DNA of 10,887 bases from Bacillota bacterium (lineage in GTDB: Bacteria > Bacillota > Clostridia > Oscillospirales > Ruminococcaceae). The position numbers and the translations under genes are program-made. Positions 1 to 6,253 of this stretch are shown here, piece by piece. The notes beneath the pieces are model-generated. The model searched no databases, was not told where the DNA came from, and saw only the letters and a list, made by a program, of their open reading frames with translations. The stretch lies in contig JAEWBS010000065.1 of the NCBI GenBank assembly GCA_023391005.1, forward strand, positions 1-10,887, written 5' to 3'. Positions within the stretch are counted from its first letter, which is position 1, and each line of letters begins with the position of its first letter.

Positions 1-1219
1 TTGAGCCTATGTAGGTCTTACGGTGGCCGCGTATATCCGATTCGTCCTTGACACCGCCGAGTGAGAGACGCACATAATCGCGTCCCGTCGCCTTGGCGAT
101 CGACTTGGCAATCGAGGTCTTGCCGACGCCGGGCGGCCCGACGAGGCAGAGAATCTGTCCTTTGATGTTCGGAGCCAGCGCCCGCACCGCGATCGACTCA
201 AGCACGCGGTCCTTGATCTTTTCCATGCCGTAATGGTCATGGTCGAGGATCTTCTGGGCCTGCGCAATATCCGATTTGACGGGTTTAAGCGTATTCCACG
301 GAAGCTCGAGGCAGATGTCGAGGTAGCCGCGGACGACCGCTGCCTCCTGCGAGCTGCCCGGCATCTTGCCAAGGCGCGCGGCCTCTTTGGTCAACTTGTC
401 GCGCACCTCGTCCGAGAGCTGCAACGCGTCTATACGCTCAAGGTAGGTGTTGATCTCGTTTTCGGGCGAATCATCCTCGCCCAATTCCTCTGAGATGGCC
501 TTGAGCTGCTCGCGCAGATAATAATCCTTCTGGTTACGATCCACACGGCTCTTGACCTTTTCGTAAATACCGGCCTCAAGCCGCAGAATCTCGTTTTCGT
601 TTTCAAAAATTTCAGCGAGAATTTCAAGGCGGCGCAGCAGATTCGACTGCTCCAGCACCTCCTGCTTTTCCTCAACCGGCAGCGGCACATTGCCCGCAAT
701 GTACTCCGAGAGCAGCGCGGGGTCCTCCGACATCATGACGCCGAGCACCAGCTCCTTGGGCATCTTGGGCGAAAGCTCGCAATACTCCTGAAACAGGTTT
801 TTGACGGTGCGGATCAAGGCGCTTGCCATATCCTGTGAAGCGGCTGAGAGCCGCCGCGTCGGGAACGCCCGAATATCGGCGACGAAATACGGCTCCTCTT
901 GACGGACGCGCACCATCTTGGCGCGGTACAGGCCCTCGGCCATAACACGCAGGCCGCTGCCCTGCACGCGAATGACCTGCTGCACCTGCGCGACGACGCC
1001 GACCTGATACAAATCCTTGGGGCCGGGGTTGTCGTCCTGTACGTCGGCCTGAGCCGTGAGGAAAATTCTGCGGTCGTTTTCCATCGCGTGGTTTAATGCC
1101 AGAATGGATTTTTCGCGGCCGATATCAAAATGAAGCACCATCTTCGGAAAAAGCACCAATCCGCGCAGCGCGATGGCTGGCATGGTCTGGTTTTGCAATA
1201 CGGTTTTTTTCTCTTTCAA
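1..1219 (-). CDS. lon: ATP-dependent protease Lon (La), N-terminal half, cut by the window edge
   Basis: Lon is a cytoplasmic AAA+ serine protease that degrades misfolded and regulatory proteins. About 406 of the roughly 800 residues usual for the family are present. The N-terminal substrate-binding domain begins near residue 12 (PAIALRGLVLFP, typical of Lon), and a helical linker follows (around 200-300, including REQLKAISEELGE). The Walker A motif GPPGVGKT is at residues 361-368, close to its position in E. coli Lon. The segment RLSLGGVKDESDIRGHRKTYIGS, another Lon hallmark, reaches the edge. Walker B and the Ser-Lys protease domain lie outside. The start is TTG at 1217-1219, chosen because AAGGAGGTG lies just upstream and the conserved Lon N-terminus follows directly; the next in-frame ATG is at codon 13, inside conserved sequence. 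Lon has its own promoter and sits downstream of clpX behind a terminator-like element. Confidence 0.96.
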   Translation of the reverse strand, partial: MKEKKTVLQNQTMPAIALRGLVLFPKMVLHFDIGREKSILALNHAMENDRRIFLTAQADVQDDNPGPKDLYQVGVVAQVQQVIRVQGSGLRVMAEGLYRAKMVRVRQEEPYFVADIRAFPTRRLSAASQDMASALIRTVKNLFQEYCELSPKMPKELVLGVMMSEDPALLSEYIAGNVPLPVEEKQEVLEQSNLLRRLEILAEIFENENEILRLEAGIYEKVKSRVDRNQKDYYLREQLKAISEELGEDDSPENEINTYLERIDALQLSDEVRDKLTKEAARLGKMPGSSQEAAVVRGYLDICLELPWNTLKPVKSDIAQAQKILDHDHYGMEKIKDRVLESIAVRALAPNIKGQILCLVGPPGVGKTSIAKSIAKATGRDYVRLSLGGVKDESDIRGHRKTYIGS

Positions 1220-1253
1220 AGTGGGCACCTCCTTATTTTCTTACTTTACATCA

Positions 1254-1307
1254 AACAGCCCACTTAGCTGTTAAGATATTATACTAAATAACTCGTGAAT
1301 ATTTCAA
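1254..1307 (-). promoter_or_regulatory. Sigma-A-type promoter of lon with an inverted repeat just downstream
   Basis: Read on the minus strand, a -35 TTGAAA (1302-1307) and a perfect -10 TATAAT (1278-1283) are separated by 18 bases, so transcription should begin near 1271. The inverted repeat AACAGC (1254-1259) and GCTGTT (1267-1272), with a 7-base gap, covers the predicted start and first transcribed bases. It could be a repressor site or a short hairpin in the leader. I see no CtsR (GGTCAAA direct repeat) or CIRCE element here. The promoter assignment is good; the role of the repeat is inference. Confidence 0.7.
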
Positions 1308-1320
1308 GTGTTATAAATTA

Positions 1321-1389
1321 CAAAAGACCCTTCGTTGGATTCCCAACTGCCGTCGCATTGTTGCATACGGGGTCTCCTCCGAAGGGTCT
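1321..1389 (-). terminator. Terminator-like structured element between clpX and lon
   Basis: On the minus strand, AGACCCTTCG (1380-1389) pairs with CGAAGGGTCT (1325-1334), a perfect 10-bp stem, and the closing strand is followed by TTTTG and further T-rich sequence. Its position after clpX (stop at 1460) and before the lon promoter fits a terminator of the clp transcript. The loop is unusually long, about 45 bases, and can fold into two smaller hairpins: GTTGG/CCAAC with a 4-base loop (1334-1347), and a weaker CGT-GCA/TGC-ACG arm. It may therefore be a small structured RNA or attenuator and not a simple terminator. The rest of the 240-base clpX-lon gap shows no gene. Confidence 0.5.
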
Positions 1390-1459
1390 ATCCATGACAA
1401 TTAAGCTTACAAAGCGCCGGGGTATACGATTCTCCTATTTCTAACAGAAGAGAGTCGTT

Positions 1460-2779
1460 TTAGGAAGCGGTTCCGGCGTTGCGTGTCCGCGCCTTTTTGG
1501 GGGCGGGCAACAGCGGCTGAGCGACTTCGTCGGGCAGCAGCCGGTCGGGATTTCTGTAAACGGCAGGCTCGCCGGTCTTGTTGACGCAGCCCTTGGTGAT
1601 GACCACACGCTCGATCGTACGGTCGGAGGGGGCTTCGAACATCAGCTTCGAGAGCACGCCCTCAAGAATGCCGCGCAGGCCGCGCGCGCCGATCTTGCGT
1701 TCAATGGCGAGGTGCGCAATCTCACGGTAGGCATCGGACTCAAAGTCGAGCGTGATGTTATCAAGCTCGAACAGGCGCTGATACTGCTTGATCATCGAGT
1801 TTTTCGGCTCAAGCAGAATGCGCACAAGCGCTTCTTCGTCGAGCGCATGCAGCGACGTGATAACCGGCAGACGCCCAATCAGCTCGGGGATCAGCCCGAA
1901 GCGGACAAGGTCCTGCGGGATGAGCTTTTGCATCATCTCGTCGGTCTGCTCCTTCGAGCGGATATCGGCCCCAAAGCCCATCGTCGTAGTAGCGACGCGC
2001 TTTTCAATGATCTTGTCGATGCCCTCAAAAGCACCGCCGCAGATGAACAGGATATTCGAGGTGTCGATCTGGATGAACTCCTGCTGCGGGTGCTTTCTGC
2101 CACCCTGCGGCGGCACGTTGGCGACAGTGCCCTCGAGAATCTTGAGCAACGCCTGCTGAACGCCCTCACCCGAGACGTCACGGGTGATCGACGGATTTTC
2201 ACTCTTGCGCGAGATCTTGTCGATCTCATCAATATAGATGATGCCGTGCTGTGCCTTCTGAACGTCGTACTCCGCCGCCTGAATCAGGCGCAGCAGAATG
2301 TTTTCAACGTCCTCGCCGACATAGCCCGCCTCGGTGAGCGTGGTGGCGTCGGCGATGGCGAACGGTACGCCCAGCATCTTGGCCAGTGTCTGCGCGAGCA
2401 GCGTCTTGCCGGTGCCGGTGGGCCCCAGCAGCAGGATATTGCTCTTTTGCAGCTCGACGTTGCCGGCCCCCCCGAAGTAGATGCGTTTATAGTGGTTATA
2501 AACCGCCACCGACAGCGCAACCTTGGCTTCGTCCTGGCCGATGACATATTCGTCAAGGCCCTCCTTAATCTGGGCGGGCTTGAGAAGCACCGGCTGCGCC
2601 TCGGGCTTTTGGTTCTTTTTACGGCGGGTAATGCCGTTTTCTTCTTCAAGAACGCTAACGCACAGATCGATGCACTCGTTGCAGATGCAAACCCCGGGGC
2701 CTGCGATCATGCGGCTGACCTGATCTTGCGGCTTGCCACAAAAGGAGCAGCGCAGCGGCTTGTTATCTTCTCTTGCCAT
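1460..2779 (-). CDS. clpX: ClpX, ATP-binding unfoldase subunit of the ClpXP protease
   Basis: ClpX is a hexameric AAA+ unfoldase that recognises tagged proteins and threads them into ClpP in the cytoplasm. At 439 residues it is of normal family length. The N-terminal zinc-binding domain has cysteines C11, C14, C33 and C36. The AAA+ module shows Walker A GPTGTGKT (119-126), the pore loop GYVG (152-155), Walker B IIYIDE (180-185), the RKH pore loop (228-230), the IGRLPV segment (301-306) and the sensor-2 segment GARGLRG (364-370). The ClpP-docking tripeptide, usually IGF, reads MGF (267-269). The C-terminus is a basic tail (PKKARTRN). The ATG has AGGAGA upstream. The gene lies 56 bases after clpP with no terminator between them, so the two are probably cotranscribed. 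The identification is secure. Confidence 0.98.
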   Translation of the reverse strand: MAREDNKPLRCSFCGKPQDQVSRMIAGPGVCICNECIDLCVSVLEEENGITRRKKNQKPEAQPVLLKPAQIKEGLDEYVIGQDEAKVALSVAVYNHYKRIYFGGAGNVELQKSNILLLGPTGTGKTLLAQTLAKMLGVPFAIADATTLTEAGYVGEDVENILLRLIQAAEYDVQKAQHGIIYIDEIDKISRKSENPSITRDVSGEGVQQALLKILEGTVANVPPQGGRKHPQQEFIQIDTSNILFICGGAFEGIDKIIEKRVATTTMGFGADIRSKEQTDEMMQKLIPQDLVRFGLIPELIGRLPVITSLHALDEEALVRILLEPKNSMIKQYQRLFELDNITLDFESDAYREIAHLAIERKIGARGLRGILEGVLSKLMFEAPSDRTIERVVITKGCVNKTGEPAVYRNPDRLLPDEVAQPLLPAPKKARTRNAGTAS

Positions 2780-2810
2780 ATCGTTCTCCTAACTAAAATG
2801 ATATTGGGTG

Positions 2811-2832
2811 GCGACTGGGCCGCCCGTGTCGC
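2811..2832 (-). other. Short hairpin in the clpP-clpX spacer
   Basis: Just after the clpP stop codon, GCGAC (2811-2815) and GTCGC (2828-2832) pair, with GGG/CCC (2817-2819 and 2823-2825) nested inside. There is no T-tract on the minus strand, so it does not look like a terminator. A role in stabilising the clpP message 3' end or in processing is possible but only inferred. Confidence 0.3.
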
Positions 2833-2835
2833 GCC

Positions 2836-3417
2836 TTAACGGTGGGCGATGACCTTGTCGATCAGGCCGTAGGCCTGCGCCTCAGCGGCGGACATAAAAT
2901 TATCGCGTTCGGTGTCGCGCTCAATGACCTCCAGCGGTTGGCCGGTCTGCTCGCTCATCATGCGGTTGAGGCGGTTTTTGATCTTGATAATCCATTCAGC
3001 GTGAATTTTGATATCGGTCGCCTGACCCTTCGCGCCGCCTAGCGGCTGGTGGATCATGATCTCGGCATTAGGCAGCGCGATGCGCTTGCCCTTGGCGCCC
3101 GACGAGAGCAAAAACGCGCCCATTGAGGCCGCAAGCCCCACGCAGATGGTTGAAACGTCGCACTTGATATAGTTCATCGTGTCGTAAATCGCCATGCCGG
3201 CCGTAACCGAGCCGCCCGGGGAATTGATATACAGATGAATGTCCTTATCGGGATCCTGCCCCTCTAAAAACAACAGCTGCGCCACCACAAGGCTTGCGGT
3301 GGTATCGTTGACCTCGTCGCAAAGCATGATGATGCGGTCATTTAAAAGCCGCGAAAAAATGTCGTACGCGCGTTCGCCGCGGTTGGTTTGTTCAATAACG
3401 GTTGGCACCAGTGCCAT
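2836..3417 (-). CDS. clpP: ClpP, proteolytic subunit of the Clp protease
   Basis: ClpP forms a barrel of two heptameric rings with the proteolytic sites inside and is fed by ClpX. The 193-residue product matches the usual family length and begins MALVPTVIEQTNRGERAYDI, a typical Firmicute N-terminus. The catalytic triad is Ser98 (GLAASMGA), His123 (MIHQP) and Asp172 (RDTERDNFM). The INSPGGS motif (65-70 region) is also intact. I place the start at the ATG at 3417 and not at an upstream in-frame ATG (3507): the family N-terminus begins here, a purine-rich AGGGGGTG precedes it, and the 30 upstream codons cover leader DNA that forms inverted repeats. The gene follows tig and precedes clpX, the canonical order. 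Its 300-base upstream gap is structured and is described separately. Confidence 0.97.
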   Translation of the reverse strand: MALVPTVIEQTNRGERAYDIFSRLLNDRIIMLCDEVNDTTASLVVAQLLFLEGQDPDKDIHLYINSPGGSVTAGMAIYDTMNYIKCDVSTICVGLAASMGAFLLSSGAKGKRIALPNAEIMIHQPLGGAKGQATDIKIHAEWIIKIKNRLNRMMSEQTGQPLEVIERDTERDNFMSAAEAQAYGLIDKVIAHR

Positions 3418-3451
3418 AAATCTTACACCCCCTGTTAATATGTATGTGCTA

Positions 3452-3554
3452 CAGCATAAAACGCTTAAAAACCCGGCGGCAAAACGGGTAAACCGTTTTA
3501 TACCCATAGACCATCAAAAAGGTTGATCGGTTGACGCACAGATTTTTTATGCTG
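3452..3554 (-). promoter_or_regulatory. Structured clpP leader with nested inverted repeats and a possible promoter
   Basis: The clpP-tig gap (3418-3718) contains no convincing gene. A perfect 10-bp inverted repeat (CAGCATAAAA at 3452-3461, TTTTATGCTG at 3545-3554) encloses two smaller ones: AAAACGG/CCGTTTT with a 5-base loop (3481-3499) and ATCAA/TTGAT (3513-3517, 3523-3527). On the minus strand TATAAA (3497-3502) overlaps the AAAACGG palindrome and could be a -10 box, although its -35 is poor. A second weak pair is TTGCCG then TATGCT, 18 bases apart, closer to clpP. The palindrome may be an operator, or the whole may fold as an RNA. No CtsR heptad repeat was seen. Symmetry is directly visible; function is inferred. 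Confidence 0.4.
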
Positions 3555-3569
3555 CAAGGGCGATCGGGG

Positions 3570-3590
3570 CGGCGGGCGCAAGGCCCGCCG
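3570..3590. repeat. GC-rich 8-bp hairpin in the tig-clpP gap
   Basis: CGGCGGGC (3570-3577) and GCCCGCCG (3583-3590) form a perfect stem with a 5-base loop. Neither strand carries a T-tract after it, so it is not a standard intrinsic terminator. It could weaken or pause transcription from tig into clpP. A perfect tandem heptamer TGTCCGC lies just beyond at 3600-3613. Confidence 0.45.
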
Positions 3591-3718
3591 ACCTTCATAT
3601 GTCCGCTGTCCGCAGGGTAGAAAATATGCCGCCGGAATATCAGCCTTTTGGTGGATATCGGTATTCGCGCACAGGTTTTCAGGCATCCTTGCTGTAAGGT
3701 TATGAGGTGCGAAAACGC

Positions 3719-5128
3719 TTATTCAGCGTCGTCAGCCTTGGCCTTTTTGGTTTTCTTAGCCTTGGGCGCTTCTTCGCCGTCTTCCTCAGACTTTTTGGCG
3801 GCAGCCTTCTTGGCCTTAGGCTTGTCGTCAGCCTTCGTCTCGGGCGCGCTGACCGTCACAGCCGCGCTGGCGGTGACAACCTCAAGCGCTTTGCGGCAGG
3901 CGACATCGGCCACCAGATCTTTTTCTCTGATCGCGCCGCGAATGCGCTCAACATCCACATGGTACTGCTCGGCAAGCTTCTGGTACTCGTCGGCAATGTC
4001 CTTTTCATCGGGCACAATGTTCTCGGCGGCGGCAATCGCCTCCATCGCCAAGCGGGTCTTAACCTGATTTTCAGCCTGAGTGCGGAAGGTCTCGCGGAAC
4101 TTCTCCTCGGTCTCGCCGGTGTAGCTCATGAAATCCTTGAGGCTCAAGCCCTGCTGGCTCATTCTCATGCCAAAATCCTGCACGAGCTCCTCAATGCGGC
4201 TCTCAATCATGCAGGCGGGAATCTCAACAGTCATCTCAGAGACAACCTGCTCGAGCAGTCTGTTCTCAAGCTCGGTCTCAGCCTTGCTCTCAGCCGATTC
4301 GGTCAGGCGCTTTCTGATATCCGCCTTGTAGGCGTCAATGGTGTCAAACTCGCTGATATCCTTGGCAAACTCGTCGTCGACCTCGGGCAGCTCGCGCGCC
4401 TTGAGGCCTAAGAGCTTCACCTTGAACACGGCGGGCTTACCGGCCAGCGTGCTCTCGCCGTACTGCTCGGGGAAAGTGACGTTGACGTCGAATTCCTCGC
4501 CGATATTCTTGCCGACAACCTGCTCCTCAAAGCCCGGGATAAAGCTGCCGGAACCCAGCGTGAGCGGATATTTCTCGCCCTTGCCGCCCTCGAACGCGAC
4601 GCCGTCCGAGAAGCCCTCAAAGTCGATCTCGGCGATGTCGCCGTCCTGTGCCGCGCGGCCCTCAACGGTGATAACGCGCGCATATTTTTCACGCATCTGC
4701 GTAATCTGCTCGTCAATCTGCTCGTCGGTGACAGGAGAAACCACTTTTTCAGCCGCAAGGCCCTTATATTTGCCCAGCGTTGCAACCGGCCGGGTGGTCA
4801 CGGTCGCCTTGAAGGTAAAGCCCTCTTCGTCGGCGCTGAGCACCTCAACATCGGCGGAATCGACCGGGGTGATGCCCGCCTCGTCCACAGCCTCGGAATA
4901 GGCGGTGGGATAGAGCGCGTTCATCGCGTCGTCAAGGAACATGCCCTTGCCATAGAGCTTTTCGACCATGGCGCGGGGGGCCTTGCCCTTGCGGAAGCCG
5001 GGAACGGTGATATTTTTCATATTTTTGCGGTAAGCGGCCTCCACAGCCTGCGCAAACTGCTCACCCTTGACCTCAACGATGAGCTCCGCGCGGTTGGTTT
5101 CCACCTTGTTAGACGATACGAGAGACAT
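3719..5128 (-). CDS. tig: Trigger factor, ribosome-associated chaperone and peptidyl-prolyl isomerase
   Basis: Trigger factor binds the ribosome exit tunnel and shields emerging nascent chains. The N-terminal domain carries the ribosome-docking signature GFRKGKAP (44-51). The central FKBP-like isomerase domain runs from about 150 to 245 (DGDIAEIDFEGF, then FIPGFEEQVVGKNIGEEFDV). The alpha-helical C-terminal domain, which forms the arms, follows to about 427. The last 42 residues (428-469) are a low-complexity tail of Lys, Ala, Glu and Asp, which makes the 469-residue protein somewhat longer than many members. The ATG is preceded by AGGAGG at good spacing. The gene stands first in tig-clpP-clpX-lon, so folding and degradation genes are neighbours. 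A good promoter lies upstream; no clear terminator follows. The identification is secure. Confidence 0.97.
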   Translation of the reverse strand: MSLVSSNKVETNRAELIVEVKGEQFAQAVEAAYRKNMKNITVPGFRKGKAPRAMVEKLYGKGMFLDDAMNALYPTAYSEAVDEAGITPVDSADVEVLSADEEGFTFKATVTTRPVATLGKYKGLAAEKVVSPVTDEQIDEQITQMREKYARVITVEGRAAQDGDIAEIDFEGFSDGVAFEGGKGEKYPLTLGSGSFIPGFEEQVVGKNIGEEFDVNVTFPEQYGESTLAGKPAVFKVKLLGLKARELPEVDDEFAKDISEFDTIDAYKADIRKRLTESAESKAETELENRLLEQVVSEMTVEIPACMIESRIEELVQDFGMRMSQQGLSLKDFMSYTGETEEKFRETFRTQAENQVKTRLAMEAIAAAENIVPDEKDIADEYQKLAEQYHVDVERIRGAIREKDLVADVACRKALEVVTASAAVTVSAPETKADDKPKAKKAAAKKSEEDGEEAPKAKKTKKAKADDAE

Positions 5129-5166
5129 TTATTTTTCCTCCTGTTTGTAAGCATTTACATCTTAGC

Positions 5167-5175
5167 ATTATATCA
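5167..5175 (-). promoter_or_regulatory. Extended -10 promoter of tig
   Basis: On the minus strand TGATATAAT reads as an extended -10 element (TGn followed by a perfect TATAAT at 5167-5172). The start of transcription would fall near 5160, giving a leader of about 30 bases before the tig ATG. The -35 region 17 bases upstream (TAGTTT, next to a run of seven T) is weak, which is common with extended -10 promoters. Confidence 0.65.
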
Positions 5176-5211
5176 CAATTTCAACAAAAAAACTATTAAA
5201 ATCTTATGAAT

Positions 5212-5895
5212 TCAAAGCCTTTTGAGGCTGAATTTGAGGTGGTCGGCCGACACAAGCGTGAATTCTATGCCGAGATAATCCCCCTCAAAGGCCTGTGCGC
5301 AGGCGGCGCCATGCAGATGGCCGTAAAAACAGCGCCGAACGCCGTATTCGCGCAGCAAATCGATGATGCCGCCCGAAATACCGTTGCCAAAAACCGGCGG
5401 GTAATGTAAAAAAACGACCGGCTCAAGTCCGGAGGGCCTTGCAGCTTCGAGCGAGGCCTTAAGCCTACCCTCTTCGCGCGCGGTCACCTTCTGGTCGTGC
5501 GGCGCCGAATCTTCAAGCATCCAGCCGCGGGTGCCGCAGATGGCAATACCGCCAGACGCAACAAAGCTATTATGGAGAATTGACAGCGTGCTTAAACCCC
5601 GGCTTTCAAAAAAAGCCTCCATTTTACGCCGGCTGTTCCACCAATAGTCGTGGTTACCCTTTAAAATCACTTTCTTGCCGGGCAGCGCGTCGATATATTC
5701 AAAGTCGGCGGCGGCCTCCTCGAGCGTCATCCCCCACGAAATATCCCCGGCCAGCACCACGGTGTCCGAGTCGGAGACCTGCGCTTTCCAATTGTTTGTA
5801 ATTTCAGCGACATAATTATGCCAGCCGGGAAAAATATCCATCGGCTTATCGCAGGCAAGAGAAAGGTGAAGATCGCCTATCGCAAAAATTGACAT
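5212..5895 (-). CDS. Calcineurin-like metallophosphoesterase, substrate unknown
   Basis: This 227-residue protein has every motif of the two-metal calcineurin-like phosphoesterase fold: GDLH (7-10, Asp8 and His10 as metal ligands), GD (50-51, in VVLAGDISWGM), GNHD (80-83), His164 in FLHYPP, and GHLH (192-195). It has no signal peptide or membrane segment, so it should be cytoplasmic. It resembles the small stand-alone 'predicted phosphohydrolase' group widespread in Clostridia; the substrate cannot be told from sequence. The ATG has AGGAGG upstream. A small AGCCT/AGGCT hairpin (5216-5229) overlaps its last codons, too weak to call a terminator. It lies 83 bases before tig, which has its own promoter, and is divergent from the DUF1540 gene. 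Fold assignment is strong; specific function is unknown. Confidence 0.92.
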   Translation of the reverse strand: MSIFAIGDLHLSLACDKPMDIFPGWHNYVAEITNNWKAQVSDSDTVVLAGDISWGMTLEEAAADFEYIDALPGKKVILKGNHDYWWNSRRKMEAFFESRGLSTLSILHNSFVASGGIAICGTRGWMLEDSAPHDQKVTAREEGRLKASLEAARPSGLEPVVFLHYPPVFGNGISGGIIDLLREYGVRRCFYGHLHGAACAQAFEGDYLGIEFTLVSADHLKFSLKRL

Positions 5896-5969
5896 ACGGC
5901 CTCCTGTCGGAATAATCTAAACCGCGCGGCGGATACTGTTTTTAATCGAATTGCAAGGAGGTGAAATTC

Positions 5970-6173
5970 ATGCACAAAGGCGAAGTGAAAAGCAACATTT
6001 CCTGCGATATTGTCAACTGCGTTTATAACGACGACCGCTACCACTGCACCGCGCCCTCGATAGAGGTCGGCTCGCAAAACGTCACCAGCTGCACCGCAAG
6101 CAGCAGCAGCGAGACTCAGTGTGCCACATTCCGTCCCAAGACGCCGTACAAAAGCGGTTATCAAGCCCTTTAA
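5970..6173 (+). CDS. DUF1540 domain mini-protein
   Basis: This is the only rightward gene. The 67-residue product fits the DUF1540 family, short Cys-rich proteins of unknown function common in Clostridia. The spaced cysteines C12, C17, C26, C41 and C51 are set in the family pattern: ISCDIVNCVYN, then CTAPSIEV, then TQCATF. Their spacing suggests metal binding, but that is inference. There is no signal peptide or membrane segment. I chose the ATG at 5970 because AAGGAGG lies 8 bases upstream; a GTG at 5961 in the same frame is part of that ribosome site. The gene is divergent from the phosphoesterase across 74 bases and ends in its own strong terminator, so it is a single-gene unit. No sigma-A promoter is obvious in the gap. 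Confidence 0.85.
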   Translation: MHKGEVKSNISCDIVNCVYNDDRYHCTAPSIEVGSQNVTSCTASSSSETQCATFRPKTPYKSGYQAL

Positions 6174-6200
6174 TGCGTATGAATCCACGGGCAAATCGAT

Positions 6201-6250
6201 GCCAAGCGCTCAAATCGCCACACATGCGGTTTGAACGCTTGGCGTTTTTT
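6201..6250 (+). terminator. Intrinsic terminator of the DUF1540 gene
   Basis: A long stem GCCAAGCG...CGCTTGGC (6201-6208 and 6236-6243), continued inward by TCAAA/TTTGA, is followed by a run of six T (6245-6250). It lies 27 bases after the DUF1540 stop. The converging thrC transcript would also meet this hairpin, but without a T-tract in that direction. Confidence 0.88.
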
Positions 6251-6253
6251 AAA

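Noticed and set aside
1325..1389. tRNA-like or T-box-like RNA in the clpX-lon gap
   Set aside because: The GTTGG/CCAAC arm has a 4-base loop, not a 7-base T-loop; there is no anticodon arm or CCA end, and no T-box sequence.
1712..2839. Long rightward open frame of 375 codons opposite clpX
   Set aside because: It is the antisense shadow of a conserved gene with strong codon bias; it has no ribosome site or recognisable domain. The same holds for the frames opposite tig (3707-4411) and thrC (6918-7493).
3418..3507. In-frame 30-residue N-terminal extension of ClpP from an upstream ATG, with a hydrophobic look
   Set aside because: The family N-terminus starts at the ATG at 3417 with a ribosome site. 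The extension translates the inverted-repeat leader and would give a cytoplasmic protease a signal-like segment.
3498..3686. 62-codon leftward ORF in the tig-clpP gap
   Set aside because: There is no ribosome site at proper distance, the composition is Arg/Pro-rich from GC-rich spacer, and it covers hairpin sequence.
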